A stretch of DNA of 64,000 nucleotides. Origin: Thermocoleostomius sinensis A174. Lineage in GTDB: Bacteria > Cyanobacteriota > Cyanobacteriia > Elainellales > Elainellaceae. Both the position numbers and the translations under genes were made by a program. The notes beneath the pieces are model-generated. The model made no database searches. It was not told where the DNA came from and saw nothing but the letters and a program-made list of their open reading frames with translations. The stretch covers positions 3,201,026 through 3,265,025 of the forward strand of contig NZ_CP113797.1 in the NCBI RefSeq assembly GCF_026802175.1. Direction: 5' to 3'. Position 1 is the stretch's first letter. Each line of letters starts with the position of its first letter. This document shows positions 19,010 through 27,316 of the stretch, piece by piece.

Positions 19010-19417
19010 CTACCAGTGAAGTTGGGTGCCGATTTGATCGGCGAGATGTAGAATGTTGAAGGGTTTGAGGATGATCCCAGCAATATCGGAGTAATCTATT
19101 TCCAACTCCTGTATGGAGGTTGGATCAGTCAGGTCGGTGGGGTCGGTGGCGGGGAAGAGAATCACTGGAATCGGCCGCGTCGCTGGATTAGTTTTCAGGG
19201 TTTGCAGCCATTCTAGCCCACTGCCATCGGGTAGGCTCAAGTCAAGCAAGATAGCATCGAGCGGTTGGGTTTGGGCAAGGGTGAAGCCGTCCTGTCCGGT
19301 ATAAGCCGTCAAAATGCTCCAGCCCTTGAGGCGTTCCAGGGTGACTTTAACGATCCGACAGAGATCGGGTTCATCATCAATCAGTAAGATGTAGCGATTG
19401 GAATTGGAATTGGGCAT
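19010..19417 (-). CDS. Single-domain response regulator (CheY-like receiver)
   Basis: 135 residues, one receiver domain: ILLIDDEPDLCRIV, phospho-acceptor Asp in AILLDLSLPDGSG, Lys in GIILKPFNIL. The conserved Thr position reads VILFPATD, so the switch residue is less typical than in the neighbour at 18070. No output domain. It probably receives phosphate from, or competes for, a hybrid kinase elsewhere; the nearest kinase gene is at 20956. Confidence 0.88.
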   Translation of the reverse strand: MPNSNSNRYILLIDDEPDLCRIVKVTLERLKGWSILTAYTGQDGFTLAQTQPLDAILLDLSLPDGSGLEWLQTLKTNPATRPIPVILFPATDPTDLTDPTSIQELEIDYSDIAGIILKPFNILHLADQIGTQLHW

Positions 19418-19811
19418 AGCATACTGAAATCTCCTTTAAGGATAAGTGGAGTGTTGCCCATGAGTACGAAGGGGTTGAAACTAGAGCGATCGCCTTCAAC
19501 GGGTTGTACAGATTGTTGCCTACAACGTCATAACGTCATGTTGAGTTCTAACACGCCTGAGTTGAAGTGCTTCACCCAGACGTTCAACATGAACGCAATT
19601 GCAACGAACAACTGAAGCCCTGTCGTACTCCCAAGCAATCAAACACGAGTAACGAAAAGGGCATCACTCCAAGTTTTTATCTTGGCAGGTAGTGAAATCT
19701 TTTGAAAATACGGCATTCCCAACAAAACAGAGCGTATTTCACGCCAGGCTGCCTAATTTATTGTGGTTCCTGAGCTTGCACCTGAAGGAGTGTAAGGGTT
19801 GTAAGGATGGG
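19418..19811. other. Intergenic region, 394 bases, no supported gene
   Basis: Between the receiver gene at 19010 and the small gene at 19812, both minus strand. A short hairpin, CGTTCA-aca-TGAACG, lies near 19582. Nothing else I can support. Confidence 0.35.
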
Positions 19812-20147
19812 TTAGAACCAGGGGCGCATTAGCGGAGCTACTGGCAAATCATCTGCAATCTTAATGACGGTGATTTTGGCATTTTCAACCACAGTGTTAC
19901 CCAAAAGGGTATTGTGCATTGCCTCAAACTTTGATTCTGCTGTAATGGTGTCTTCGTAATGCACCATCACATGGTATCGCTGCTCAATTGGCACTCCTGT
20001 TTCAGAACGTTCCACGTTCTCCCAATCAAGATTCTGCTGTTCTTCAGCCCGCTGGCGGCAGGTTTCGGCTAATTGTTCCAGCGCGATTGCGATCGTATGT
20101 TCAGGCGTTTGACCATAGCACTGGAATACCTTCTGGATTGTGATCAC
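19812..20147 (-). CDS. Hypothetical protein, 111 residues
   Basis: I do not recognise the family. The protein is soluble and acidic, with a helix rich in Glu/Gln/Arg at about 20-45, a strand-like YHVMVHYEDTITAES near 58-75 and a second NAKITVIKIADDLPV near 88-102; an alpha-beta fold is likely. Start is GTG at 20147. The gene stands alone between a receiver gene and a Uma2 gene on the opposite strand. Confidence 0.55.
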   Translation of the reverse strand: MITIQKVFQCYGQTPEHTIAIALEQLAETCRQRAEEQQNLDWENVERSETGVPIEQRYHVMVHYEDTITAESKFEAMHNTLLGNTVVENAKITVIKIADDLPVAPLMRPWF

Positions 20148-20330
20148 TGAAACAGGATGATAGCTGACAAAGAAATTGTTCCTTCTCTTGAGGCAATACA
20201 GCGATCGAAAGGCTTCCAGTTAGATGCTCAGGATTGGTTTCAGTCATATCCACTGTGGCACAGCACGAGCAACTCCAGAATTACAAGCGCTACAATCTAT
20301 CTTACTGGAAGGTGAGTGCTATCCTCTGCT

Positions 20331-20891
20331 ATGACTATCGTCATTCCTCAACCTCTGACCCTAGAGCAGTTCTTGAAGCTGCCTTATATAGAAGATTCAC
20401 CTGCATGGGAATTTAGCCAAGGAACAGCGATTCAAAAGCCAATGCCGGGTGGTAAACATAGTCGATTACAGTCCCGCTTGGGAGGTGCCATTAATGCCCT
20501 CAACTCTCCCTATGAAGCATTTCCTGAACTACGCTGTACTTTTGGTGGGCGATCCATTGTTCCAGATTTAGTAGTTTTGGCAACACATCAGATCCCCGTA
20601 GACTCTAATGGAGACGTTATCAGTACAGGAATCAATTTTGCACCTGCCTGGATGATTGAGATTTTATCTCCGGAGCAGGGTCAGATGAGGGTGACTCGCA
20701 ATATTTTGCATAGCCTGCGCCACGGAGGGCAGATGGGTTGGCTGATTGACCCCGATGAGCGTGTGGTGTTGGTTTATCGTCCAGATTGCTTACCCAATGA
20801 ATTGACAGATGATGCCTGGCTTCCCTGTCTGCCTGGAGTTGATTTGGTGTTGACTGTAGAGCAATTATTTGGTTGGTTGAAGCTAAGTTGA
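20331..20891 (+). CDS. Uma2 family endonuclease-like protein (DUF820)
   Basis: 186 residues from ATG 20331; a GTG at 20316 would add five. The fold is the PD-(D/E)XK restriction-endonuclease type: MTIVIPQPLTLEQFLKLP start, then RSIVPDLVVL (metal-binding Asp), PAWMIEILSPEQ (Glu of the ExK motif) and MGWLIDPDERVVLVY. Uma2 proteins are greatly expanded in cyanobacteria, often tens per genome; their function is unsettled and many may be linked to mobile DNA. Confidence 0.9.
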   Translation: MTIVIPQPLTLEQFLKLPYIEDSPAWEFSQGTAIQKPMPGGKHSRLQSRLGGAINALNSPYEAFPELRCTFGGRSIVPDLVVLATHQIPVDSNGDVISTGINFAPAWMIEILSPEQGQMRVTRNILHSLRHGGQMGWLIDPDERVVLVYRPDCLPNELTDDAWLPCLPGVDLVLTVEQLFGWLKLS

Positions 20892-20955
20892 AGCTGAATA
20901 GTACTGCATCGATAACGTCGTCGAAGTCACGTTTATAGGTAAATCACTCAGCGTT

Positions 20956-23130
20956 CTAACTTACAAAGCTTTCCTGATTTTCTATGTCCTCTTCTTGCTT
21001 CTGTTCCGGACAGGGCAACGTGAAATAAAACGTACTGCCTTTGCCCAACTCACTCTCTGCCCAGATATGACCGCCATGTTGTTGCACAATCCGGCGACAA
21101 ATTGCCAGTCCTAGTCCAGTTCCGCCCTTTTGGCGGGAGTCAGATGCATCAACCTGCTGAAAGCGTCCAAAGATGGTTTGCAACTTATCTGCTGGGATGC
21201 CGCGTCCCTGATCAGTGACCGAAAACCGGATCATAGCTTCAGAGGCAAGGGTTTCTGCGGTGACGATAATCGCGGTTTGCGAGGGAGAGAATTTGATGGC
21301 GTTGTTGACTAGGTTGACCAGAACCTGTACCAGCCAATCGGGATCAACCCAGACCCAAAGATTATCAGGTACAGTTGCCTCCAGGCGAATCTGATGGGCA
21401 GTGGCGAGGGCTTCAACGCTGGAAAAGGCTTGCTGCACCAGGGAAGTTACTGGACACCACTGAAATTTCAAGTCCACCTGCCCTGATTCCAGACGGTTTA
21501 ATGCCAGGATGTCGTTGACTAGTCTCACCAACCGCTCGATGTTGTTATTGGCAATGCTCACCATTTCTTTAGCGGTTTGGGGATCGTCATCTAAAATGCC
21601 CTCGGCAACCAATCCCAAAGCGCCGCGAATCGAAGATAGAGGGGTGCGAATTTCATGGCTGATGATGGAGATAAATTCTTGCTTAAGCCGTTCCAGTTCC
21701 CGCTGCCGGGTAACATCCCGCAGGACGATTAATCCCCCGGTTACGGTCGTGCTGCCGTTGTGTAAAGGTGAGTAGCGGGCTTCAATCAATCGGATTTGCC
21801 CAGTTTGGGGATGGGAATGGGAAAAATCGAACGCCGTCACCGTATCCGTTGTCCCCAGATGAAGATGCGGAAGGGTCGCGTCTGGTAGGAGAGTGCGGAA
21901 GAGATTCATCCCACACTGCCCAATGGCGCGATCGCGGGGAATGCCCGTCAGGGTTTCCATGGCTGGATTCCATACGGTACAAATACCGTTTTCGTCAAAC
22001 GCAGCAATGGCATCGACACTGCCGTTGATGAGTTGCAGCGATCGATTGCGTTCCTGTTGCAGCGCGTCTCGTAGTTGCACCTGAGTCGTAATATCTCGGC
22101 CTTCAGCAATTAACCACATCACCTGCTTCGATTGAGACCGATAAATGGGTTTTACCGATATATCAAACGTATGAGGTTGGTCAGTAGTGCTCTTGAAGGT
22201 GACTTCGGTGCGGAAGAAGTGCCCTGCTGCGGCTTGACCGACCGCCGTTTTAGCAATTTCAGTTAATTCAGGACGCTGCTGCCAGAGGGGGAATTCCCAA
22301 AAGGGTTTACCTAACACCTCCCTCCGACTGATCTGAGCAAAGGCAAGGGGGGCTTGGTTGACTTCGATCAAGGTTCCATCTGGTGTCAACAGTCCGGCAA
22401 ATTCGTATAGCTCATCAAACACAGACTGAAATTTGTGTTCGCTCTGGCGGAGGTTGGACTCAGCCTGCTGTCGTTTTCTAGCTTCTCGTCGCAACAGGGC
22501 ATAGATGGTTCCCAGGGACACCAGACTCAGACCATAGGCGATCGCCAGAATAGAATTAGATGTGCGTGTAAGTCGGGCAGTGGCGGCGGTGCGCTGTTCC
22601 AGCAGTTGTTCCTCGGTGGCGGCCATCTGGTTGAGCCGGGCAAAGATTTGTCGCTGGAGGCGATCGGGCGTTTGAATCACAGCAGAGATTCGCGCTTCAG
22701 ATTGATTCCCCGTTGGGGATGGCTCAACCTGGGATTGATGGAGCACATGATATTGCTGCCAGAGGGCGTTGATTTCTTGCAGACGAGTTTGCTGGGTAGG
22801 GTTATCTGCGGACAACTGCTGAAGTTGCGCCAGGGATTGCTGAGTCTGTTGGACGCTGGTTTGATAGTCTTGCAGAAAGATGCGGGAGTCAGCCTCGATG
22901 CCCTGAGTCAGCCAATAGCCTCGCCGTGCTTTCGCCGTGCCATTCACGTTGGTTTTTGTCCGCTCTAGGGTGAGCAATACATTGTAGGTATGCTGGACTT
23001 GTTCCTGAGTCATTTGCCACTGGCGGGCATTGAAGAGTGCCACAACGCCAGTACTGCCCAACAGCAGAATGGCAACCAGCAATTCCGCATTGACCAATCG
23101 TTTCTGAAGATGAAACCGCCCCTGAGACAA
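20956..23130 (-). CDS. Membrane histidine kinase with CHASE3-like sensor and two PAS domains
   Basis: 724 residues. Membrane helix about 13-34, extracytoplasmic helical sensor about 35-190 (CHASE3-like, with the GYWLTQ segment), second helix about 193-213, PAS about 230-350 and PAS about 365-478, then HisKA with the phospho-acceptor His near 492 in SHEIRTP, and a HATPase domain with the N box (NLVNNAIKFS), GRGIPADKL and GTGLGLAI. A complete sensor kinase. It is divergent from the TrkA-C membrane gene at 23434 and two genes away from the multidomain regulator at 24239, an obvious candidate partner. Confidence 0.95.
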   Translation of the reverse strand: MSQGRFHLQKRLVNAELLVAILLLGSTGVVALFNARQWQMTQEQVQHTYNVLLTLERTKTNVNGTAKARRGYWLTQGIEADSRIFLQDYQTSVQQTQQSLAQLQQLSADNPTQQTRLQEINALWQQYHVLHQSQVEPSPTGNQSEARISAVIQTPDRLQRQIFARLNQMAATEEQLLEQRTAATARLTRTSNSILAIAYGLSLVSLGTIYALLRREARKRQQAESNLRQSEHKFQSVFDELYEFAGLLTPDGTLIEVNQAPLAFAQISRREVLGKPFWEFPLWQQRPELTEIAKTAVGQAAAGHFFRTEVTFKSTTDQPHTFDISVKPIYRSQSKQVMWLIAEGRDITTQVQLRDALQQERNRSLQLINGSVDAIAAFDENGICTVWNPAMETLTGIPRDRAIGQCGMNLFRTLLPDATLPHLHLGTTDTVTAFDFSHSHPQTGQIRLIEARYSPLHNGSTTVTGGLIVLRDVTRQRELERLKQEFISIISHEIRTPLSSIRGALGLVAEGILDDDPQTAKEMVSIANNNIERLVRLVNDILALNRLESGQVDLKFQWCPVTSLVQQAFSSVEALATAHQIRLEATVPDNLWVWVDPDWLVQVLVNLVNNAIKFSPSQTAIIVTAETLASEAMIRFSVTDQGRGIPADKLQTIFGRFQQVDASDSRQKGGTGLGLAICRRIVQQHGGHIWAESELGKGSTFYFTLPCPEQKQEEDIENQESFVS

Positions 23131-23433
23131 AATTCTGCTCCTAAAATGAACAGGTTTTTCTTTTACGCTTGAACACTGAAGTGCCCACTGCGAGCGAGGG
23201 TGTCACTCCAAGGTTCAGTTCTGACGCTGCGCTACTCCTGACCATGAAAGAGTGTTCACGCTAATCGTAAAAGAGTGTTCACGCTAATCGTAATCTATGC
23301 TGATGATGGGAGAAAGAGGGGCGAAAACAAGGATTCTTCCTCTCTGCTAATCTCGCTTCTTTGTCAGCTTAAATCTGAACATTGAATGAATAGCATTGAT
23401 GAATAACGCCCACCCAACGAGGAGGTGTTTTGC
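23131..23433. other. Divergent intergenic region, 303 bases
   Basis: Lies between the histidine kinase (minus) and the TrkA-C gene (plus) and so should carry both promoters. It contains a 23-base exact tandem duplication (23247-23292) and, at the right end, the strong ribosome-binding site of the TrkA-C gene. Nothing else recognised. Confidence 0.5.
23247..23292. repeat. 23-base exact tandem duplication in a divergent promoter region
   Basis: Two adjacent identical 23-base units (23247-23269 and 23270-23292), each reading AAAGAGTGTTCACGCTAATC then GTA. Each unit holds the same GTGTTCAC near-palindrome, so it could be a doubled operator as well as a slippage product. Confidence 0.9.
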
Positions 23434-24213
23434 TTGGCCGCGCTAATATCTGTTCTACTGACTATTACCCTGTCTCTGCTGATCACTCGAATTGCGGCTG
23501 AGGCGCTGATTTTGACCGGGCTATCCCGTGAGGCGGCTAAATTTCAGGCCCATTCCGCCATTACAGGTTCAGGTTTCACCACGAGTGAATCCGAGTTGGT
23601 GGTTGCTCACCCGGTGCGACGACGCATTTTGATGTGGCTGATGCTGCTGGGCAATGCTGGGCTGATTACGGTGATTTCCTCGCTGGTGTTGACGTTTATT
23701 AATGTGGCGGGGCCGCGAGAGTGGCTGCCCCGGTTGATAATGCTCCTGCTGGGAATTGCGATACTGTGGGTGCTGGCAACGAACCGTTGGATCAGCCGTT
23801 TGCTTTCGTATTGCGTGGAATGGGCACTCCGTCGCTGGACTCATTTAGATGTGCGGGACTATGCCAGTTTGCTGCGCCTTTCGGAAGACTATGGGGTAAT
23901 GGAACTACAAATTGACCCCGACGATTGGCTGGCGGACAAACCATTGCAGGAAACGAATCTATATCAGGAGGGAGTTCTGGTGCTGGGAATTCAGCGTTCT
24001 GATGGGTCTTATATCGGAGCACCCCAAGGTTCGACGGTGATTCATCCTAGAGATGTGGTGATTTTGTATGGTCGCCTAGATGCCTTCAGTGAGTTGGATT
24101 CTCGGAAAGCGGGGAATGCAGGAGATCAAGCTCATCAGGAGGCGATCGCCCATCATCAAGAACAAATGCGTTTAGAGCGCGAGTATCAGAATTCGGCACA
24201 GACAGGCAAATAA
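23434..24213 (+). CDS. Membrane protein with TrkA-C (RCK_C) domain
   Basis: 259 residues if translation begins at TTG 23434, which is six bases after a GGAGGTG; a GTG at 23425 lies inside that ribosome-binding site and is unlikely. Three hydrophobic helices lie in residues 1-130, separated by GSGFTTSESE and ending near LLGIAILWVLATNRW; a soluble TrkA-C domain follows at about 145-225 (MELQIDPDDWLADKPLQETNLYQEGVLVLGI..., GSTVIHPRDVVILYGR). RCK_C domains bind ligands, such as cyclic dinucleotides or ions, that gate transporters. No pore motif is visible, so it may be a transporter-associated sensor. It ends 25 bases from the convergent regulator. Confidence 0.8.
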   Translation: MAALISVLLTITLSLLITRIAAEALILTGLSREAAKFQAHSAITGSGFTTSESELVVAHPVRRRILMWLMLLGNAGLITVISSLVLTFINVAGPREWLPRLIMLLLGIAILWVLATNRWISRLLSYCVEWALRRWTHLDVRDYASLLRLSEDYGVMELQIDPDDWLADKPLQETNLYQEGVLVLGIQRSDGSYIGAPQGSTVIHPRDVVILYGRLDAFSELDSRKAGNAGDQAHQEAIAHHQEQMRLEREYQNSAQTGK

Positions 24214-24238
24214 TTGACTTGCCTCAATGACTGTTTCT

Positions 24239-26083
24239 TTAACCCATCTGTGGAGGGTTATTCCCCACAGTGCTAATCCGTCCCAGACGCTGTAAGATTC
24301 GCTGAATTAAATCGGCTTCGGCGATCGGCTTGAGGACGTAATCATCGGCTCCGACCGACAGGGCTTGCTGCAAGATATCTGCCTCGGCATGGGCAGACAG
24401 AAACAGGATGGGCAGCGCGTACCAATGGGCATCGCACCGAACTACCCGGCACAAGTCAATACCGCTATATTCGGGCATAGACACATCCAACAGCAGCAAG
24501 TCGGGGCGAGTGGTTCGCAGCACAGACCAGAATTGGCTGAGATCGCTCAGCCCAGTGACTTGAAAGCCCCAGGGCTGGAGTTGAGTTTGCAATTGCGTCA
24601 GCAAGTCAGGATCGTCGTCTACAATCAGCAGCTTGGCAGTGATGGGATCAAAACGATGCAACAAGCGATTGAGTACCCTGAAGATCTCGCTGGGAGATGC
24701 CGGTTTTTGTAAGTAGGCATCGGCTCCCAGGCGGGCAATGGCAATGCGTTCACTCAACGTATCTTGCTGAGTCAAAATCAGTACTGGCGTGGAACCCAGG
24801 CGTTTAATCTGAGCCAGGAGGTCCATTCCTGGTGTTTGGGTATCCGCGAGGTCCAGATCGAGAATGATGGCATCGGCTGTTTGGGTCAAAAGCTGCTGCC
24901 AGGCACTAGTGAAGTCGATAGTTGCATCCAGATGACATCCCCAACTGGGTGCTTCGGTTTGGAGGGGTTGAATCAGGGTTGAATCAGAAGCGATCGCCAA
25001 AACCCGGTGGGTCAAGGGCGGATGGGATGCTGCCGAGGCTGGAGCAGAATCGGTAAAAGGAGATTGAGTCGTAGCTTGTCGAAGTTGCTGTAACAGGGCG
25101 ACTAGTTCAGGGGCGATCGCGGGTTGGGGTGTAGCCAGCCGTTGCTCGATGTGTCGTGCCAGTGTCGCGGCCTTTGGTTGCCCATAGGCACTGAGGGAGC
25201 CGATCAATCGATGGGCAATGGACTGTGCCTGCTGCTGTTGCGCTGGAGTCAGGGTTTTAGTTTCTAGGTTGTGAATCGCTGATTCTAACAGGCTTAACTG
25301 CTCCTGGAGTCGTCCTTGGAACTCCTGCCACATCTGCTCAATGGCGGCGGTCGCCTCCTGTTGTCTCACCTGCTCTTCAGCATTAAAGGGTTCCAGTGGC
25401 GTATCCGGTTGCCAAGCTCGCAAGCGATAGCCCAATCCATACAGCGTTTCGATCGGGTCGTTGGGCAGTCCGGCAGCTTTCAGCTTGCGGCGCAGTCCCC
25501 GAATTTGAGTGGTGACCGCTTCTTCCCCTGGGCATTCGTCAATGGACCAGACATGATCGAGCAAAGCCTTGCGGTCAAAAATGCGTTGGGGATAGCGCAA
25601 GAAGAGTTCCAGCAACTTGTACTCTTTGGGGGTGAGCTTAATCGGATTGCCCTGATAGGTGACTTTGCACGCTTGAGGGTCTACCTGTAACGCTCCCCAG
25701 GTTAGGGTTTCCGTCATCGGCGTTTTGCCCCGCCGCAGCAATGCCCGAATCCGTGCCAGCAATTCTGCCGCATCGTAGGGCTTGGTAAGATAGTCATCGG
25801 CGCCAGCTTCTAAGCCAGCCACGCGATCGCCCACCGCATCCCTGGCGGTCAATAGCAGAATGGGCATAGTTTGATGCTGTTGCCGCAGGGTACGACAAAG
25901 AGAAATGCCATCTACATCGGGTAGCATCACATCCAGCACGATTAAATCGTAGGGAACCGTTTCTAGCAGCGCCAGTGCCGTTTGAGCATTCGGTGCAGTG
26001 TCTACGGTCAACTGCTGGGCGGTGAGTGCAGTGCTCAGAGCAGCGGTTGTTTCGCGATCATCATCGATAATCAACAGTTTCAT
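24239..26083 (-). CDS. Multidomain response regulator: REC - winged helix - HPt-like - REC - REC
   Basis: 614 residues. REC1 at 1-118 with phospho-acceptor Asp51; an OmpR-type winged-helix DNA-binding domain about 125-222 (LTPKEYKLLELF, RGLRRKLKAAG, YGLGYRLRAW); an HPt-like helical segment about 235-330 with AHRLIGSLSAYG; then two further receivers, about 362-475 (VLILTQQD, LQKPASPSE) and about 487-605 (LLIVDDDPD, LLLLDVSMPEYSG, VLKPIAEAD). It can combine promoter binding with phosphorelay steps in one chain. Cyanobacteria are rich in such hybrids. Likely fed by the kinase at 20956. Its target genes are unknown; the stress island to the right, or the TrkA-C gene, are candidates by position only. 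Confidence 0.92.
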   Translation of the reverse strand: MKLLIIDDDRETTAALSTALTAQQLTVDTAPNAQTALALLETVPYDLIVLDVMLPDVDGISLCRTLRQQHQTMPILLLTARDAVGDRVAGLEAGADDYLTKPYDAAELLARIRALLRRGKTPMTETLTWGALQVDPQACKVTYQGNPIKLTPKEYKLLELFLRYPQRIFDRKALLDHVWSIDECPGEEAVTTQIRGLRRKLKAAGLPNDPIETLYGLGYRLRAWQPDTPLEPFNAEEQVRQQEATAAIEQMWQEFQGRLQEQLSLLESAIHNLETKTLTPAQQQQAQSIAHRLIGSLSAYGQPKAATLARHIEQRLATPQPAIAPELVALLQQLRQATTQSPFTDSAPASAASHPPLTHRVLAIASDSTLIQPLQTEAPSWGCHLDATIDFTSAWQQLLTQTADAIILDLDLADTQTPGMDLLAQIKRLGSTPVLILTQQDTLSERIAIARLGADAYLQKPASPSEIFRVLNRLLHRFDPITAKLLIVDDDPDLLTQLQTQLQPWGFQVTGLSDLSQFWSVLRTTRPDLLLLDVSMPEYSGIDLCRVVRCDAHWYALPILFLSAHAEADILQQALSVGADDYVLKPIAEADLIQRILQRLGRISTVGNNPPQMG

Positions 26084-26453
26084 CGTTTCACTGCCACCCT
26101 ACCCGCCTCTATCTCGATTTCCCTAAAAAAATCACTCATCCTTACAACTAACTTAATCAGCGATCGAACAACTCCGACCATTCCTCAGAAAGTCCTTAGA
26201 TTTTTTCCCTACCTTTAATCTTGAATCTTTAGTGCAGAAATTTGGAGAAACTGATTTCTCTGTTTCCTGCTCAGATATAACGTTCGTAGTAACGACTTGA
26301 GTCGTCACAAATTAAAGCCTGCACTACAGATTCAACTAACCTGTCTCCAGTATTGGATGATGACTGGAAGGCGATCAAATCATTCAGGTTAGACAGTTCA
26401 TTCGACCGCACAAACAACCTTACAAGTATCGACATTACAGGAGGTAAATTCCT
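26084..26453. other. Divergent intergenic region, 370 bases, promoter side of the heat-shock island
   Basis: Separates the multidomain regulator (minus) from hsp20 (plus). It holds repeat copy C at 26281-26310 and the strong ribosome-binding site AGGAGGT before hsp20. I found no CIRCE element and no certain sigma-factor boxes. Confidence 0.5.
26281..26310 (+). repeat. Interspersed palindromic repeat, copy C
   Basis: Reads CGTTCGTAGTAACGACTTGA followed by GTCGTCACAA. The core ACGACTTGAGTCGT is palindromic. It lies about 145 bases before hsp20. Confidence 0.8.
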
Positions 26454-26894
26454 ATGGCACTCGTTCGTTGGGAACCATTTCGCGAAATTGATACGCTGCA
26501 ACGGCAAATGAATCGCTTGTTTGACGAGATAATGCCAACTGTTCGTGAAGCTGGAGATGGTTTTGCCTTTGTCCCTCCGGCCGAAATGGAAGAAACCCCC
26601 GACGCGATTCATCTCAAGCTAGAAGTCCCAGGTATAGATGCTAAGGATCTGGATGTACAAGTATCAGCAGACTCTGTTTCGATCATGGGTGAACGGAAAT
26701 CAGAAACAAAAACGGAAGAAAAGGGGATGACTCGCACGGAATTTCGTTACGGCAAGTTCCAGCGCGTGATTCCGTTGCCTGCCCGGGTACAAAACACCAA
26801 TGTCCAGGCTGAATACAAAGATGGCATTCTGAAACTCAACTTACCTAAGGCGGAAGAAGAAAAGAACAAGGTTGTAAAAGTGAACCTGGGCTAG
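26454..26894 (+). CDS. Hsp20/alpha-crystallin small heat-shock protein
   Basis: 146 residues. Starts MALVRWEPFREIDTLQRQMNRLFDE, the usual N-terminal segment of class A bacterial small Hsps, then an alpha-crystallin domain at about 42-133 ending with YKDGILKLNLPKAEE (the G-x-L signature) and a short tail lacking an obvious I-x-I, reading VVKVNLG. ATP-independent holdase that hands clients to DnaK and ClpB, both encoded downstream. A textbook AGGAGGT lies eight bases before the ATG. Canonical compared with the diverged Hsp20 beside lon. First gene of the plus-strand stress run. Confidence 0.95.
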   Translation: MALVRWEPFREIDTLQRQMNRLFDEIMPTVREAGDGFAFVPPAEMEETPDAIHLKLEVPGIDAKDLDVQVSADSVSIMGERKSETKTEEKGMTRTEFRYGKFQRVIPLPARVQNTNVQAEYKDGILKLNLPKAEEEKNKVVKVNLG

Positions 26895-26937
26895 TCTAGA
26901 ACGATCAATTCTGAGTGATTCAGTCATTGACTCTAAC

Positions 26938-26989
26938 AAGGGGGGATCGGAAACAGGAACTTCTCTCGTCTGGAAACCCGATCCCCTTT
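26938..26989 (+). terminator. Probable hairpin terminator after hsp20
   Basis: A nine-base perfect stem, GGGGATCGG (26942-26950) with CCGATCCCC (26978-26986), closes a loop of about 27 bases and is followed by TTTAAT. The T-run is short, so it may only attenuate. Confidence 0.55.
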
Positions 26990-27189
26990 AATCTGAACTC
27001 AGTTCTATACTCTTTTCTCAGGATACTTCTTTAGGCATCAGCGCTAAATGGTCATTTCTAATCACACCACACGTTATGACTCTAGTCTGTTATGCAGTCT
27101 GTTTCCTAGAGAATTCCTGGTAAAGAGAGATCGCAGTTAAATCTGCAACTATACCCCATTAAAGATTAGCTATCTTGCGAAATTCGTTC

Positions 27190-27217
27190 AGTTCGTAGTA
27201 GCGACTTGAATTGCAAC
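27190..27217 (+). repeat. Interspersed palindromic repeat, copy D (degenerate)
   Basis: Reads AGTTCGTAGTAGCGACTTGA followed by ATTGCAAC. It matches the first half of copy C well but the second half of the palindrome has decayed. About 100 bases upstream of dnaK. Confidence 0.6.
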
Positions 27218-27316
27218 AGATATGAGATCAAGTGCTTCAATCTCTCACTGGTAGCCCTGTAAGTTGATAGCACCGTAAACAGTTTGGGACATTTGGAATC
27301 GTGGAGGAAGCAAACG

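Larger units (their letters stand above)
26895..27316. other. Intergenic region between hsp20 and dnaK, 422 bases
   Basis: Contains a probable terminator of hsp20 (26938-26989) and repeat copy D (27190-27217). dnaK probably has its own promoter between 27100 and 27300. No CIRCE element and no gene seen. Confidence 0.5.

Noticed and set aside
20316-20331. GAGTGCT motif before the Uma2 gene as half of a CIRCE heat-shock operator
   Set aside because: The matching inverted half is absent and the gene is not a chaperone gene.
26280-26612. Minus-strand open frame over the start of hsp20
   Set aside because: It is the shadow of the hsp20 gene and the repeat upstream; no start signal.
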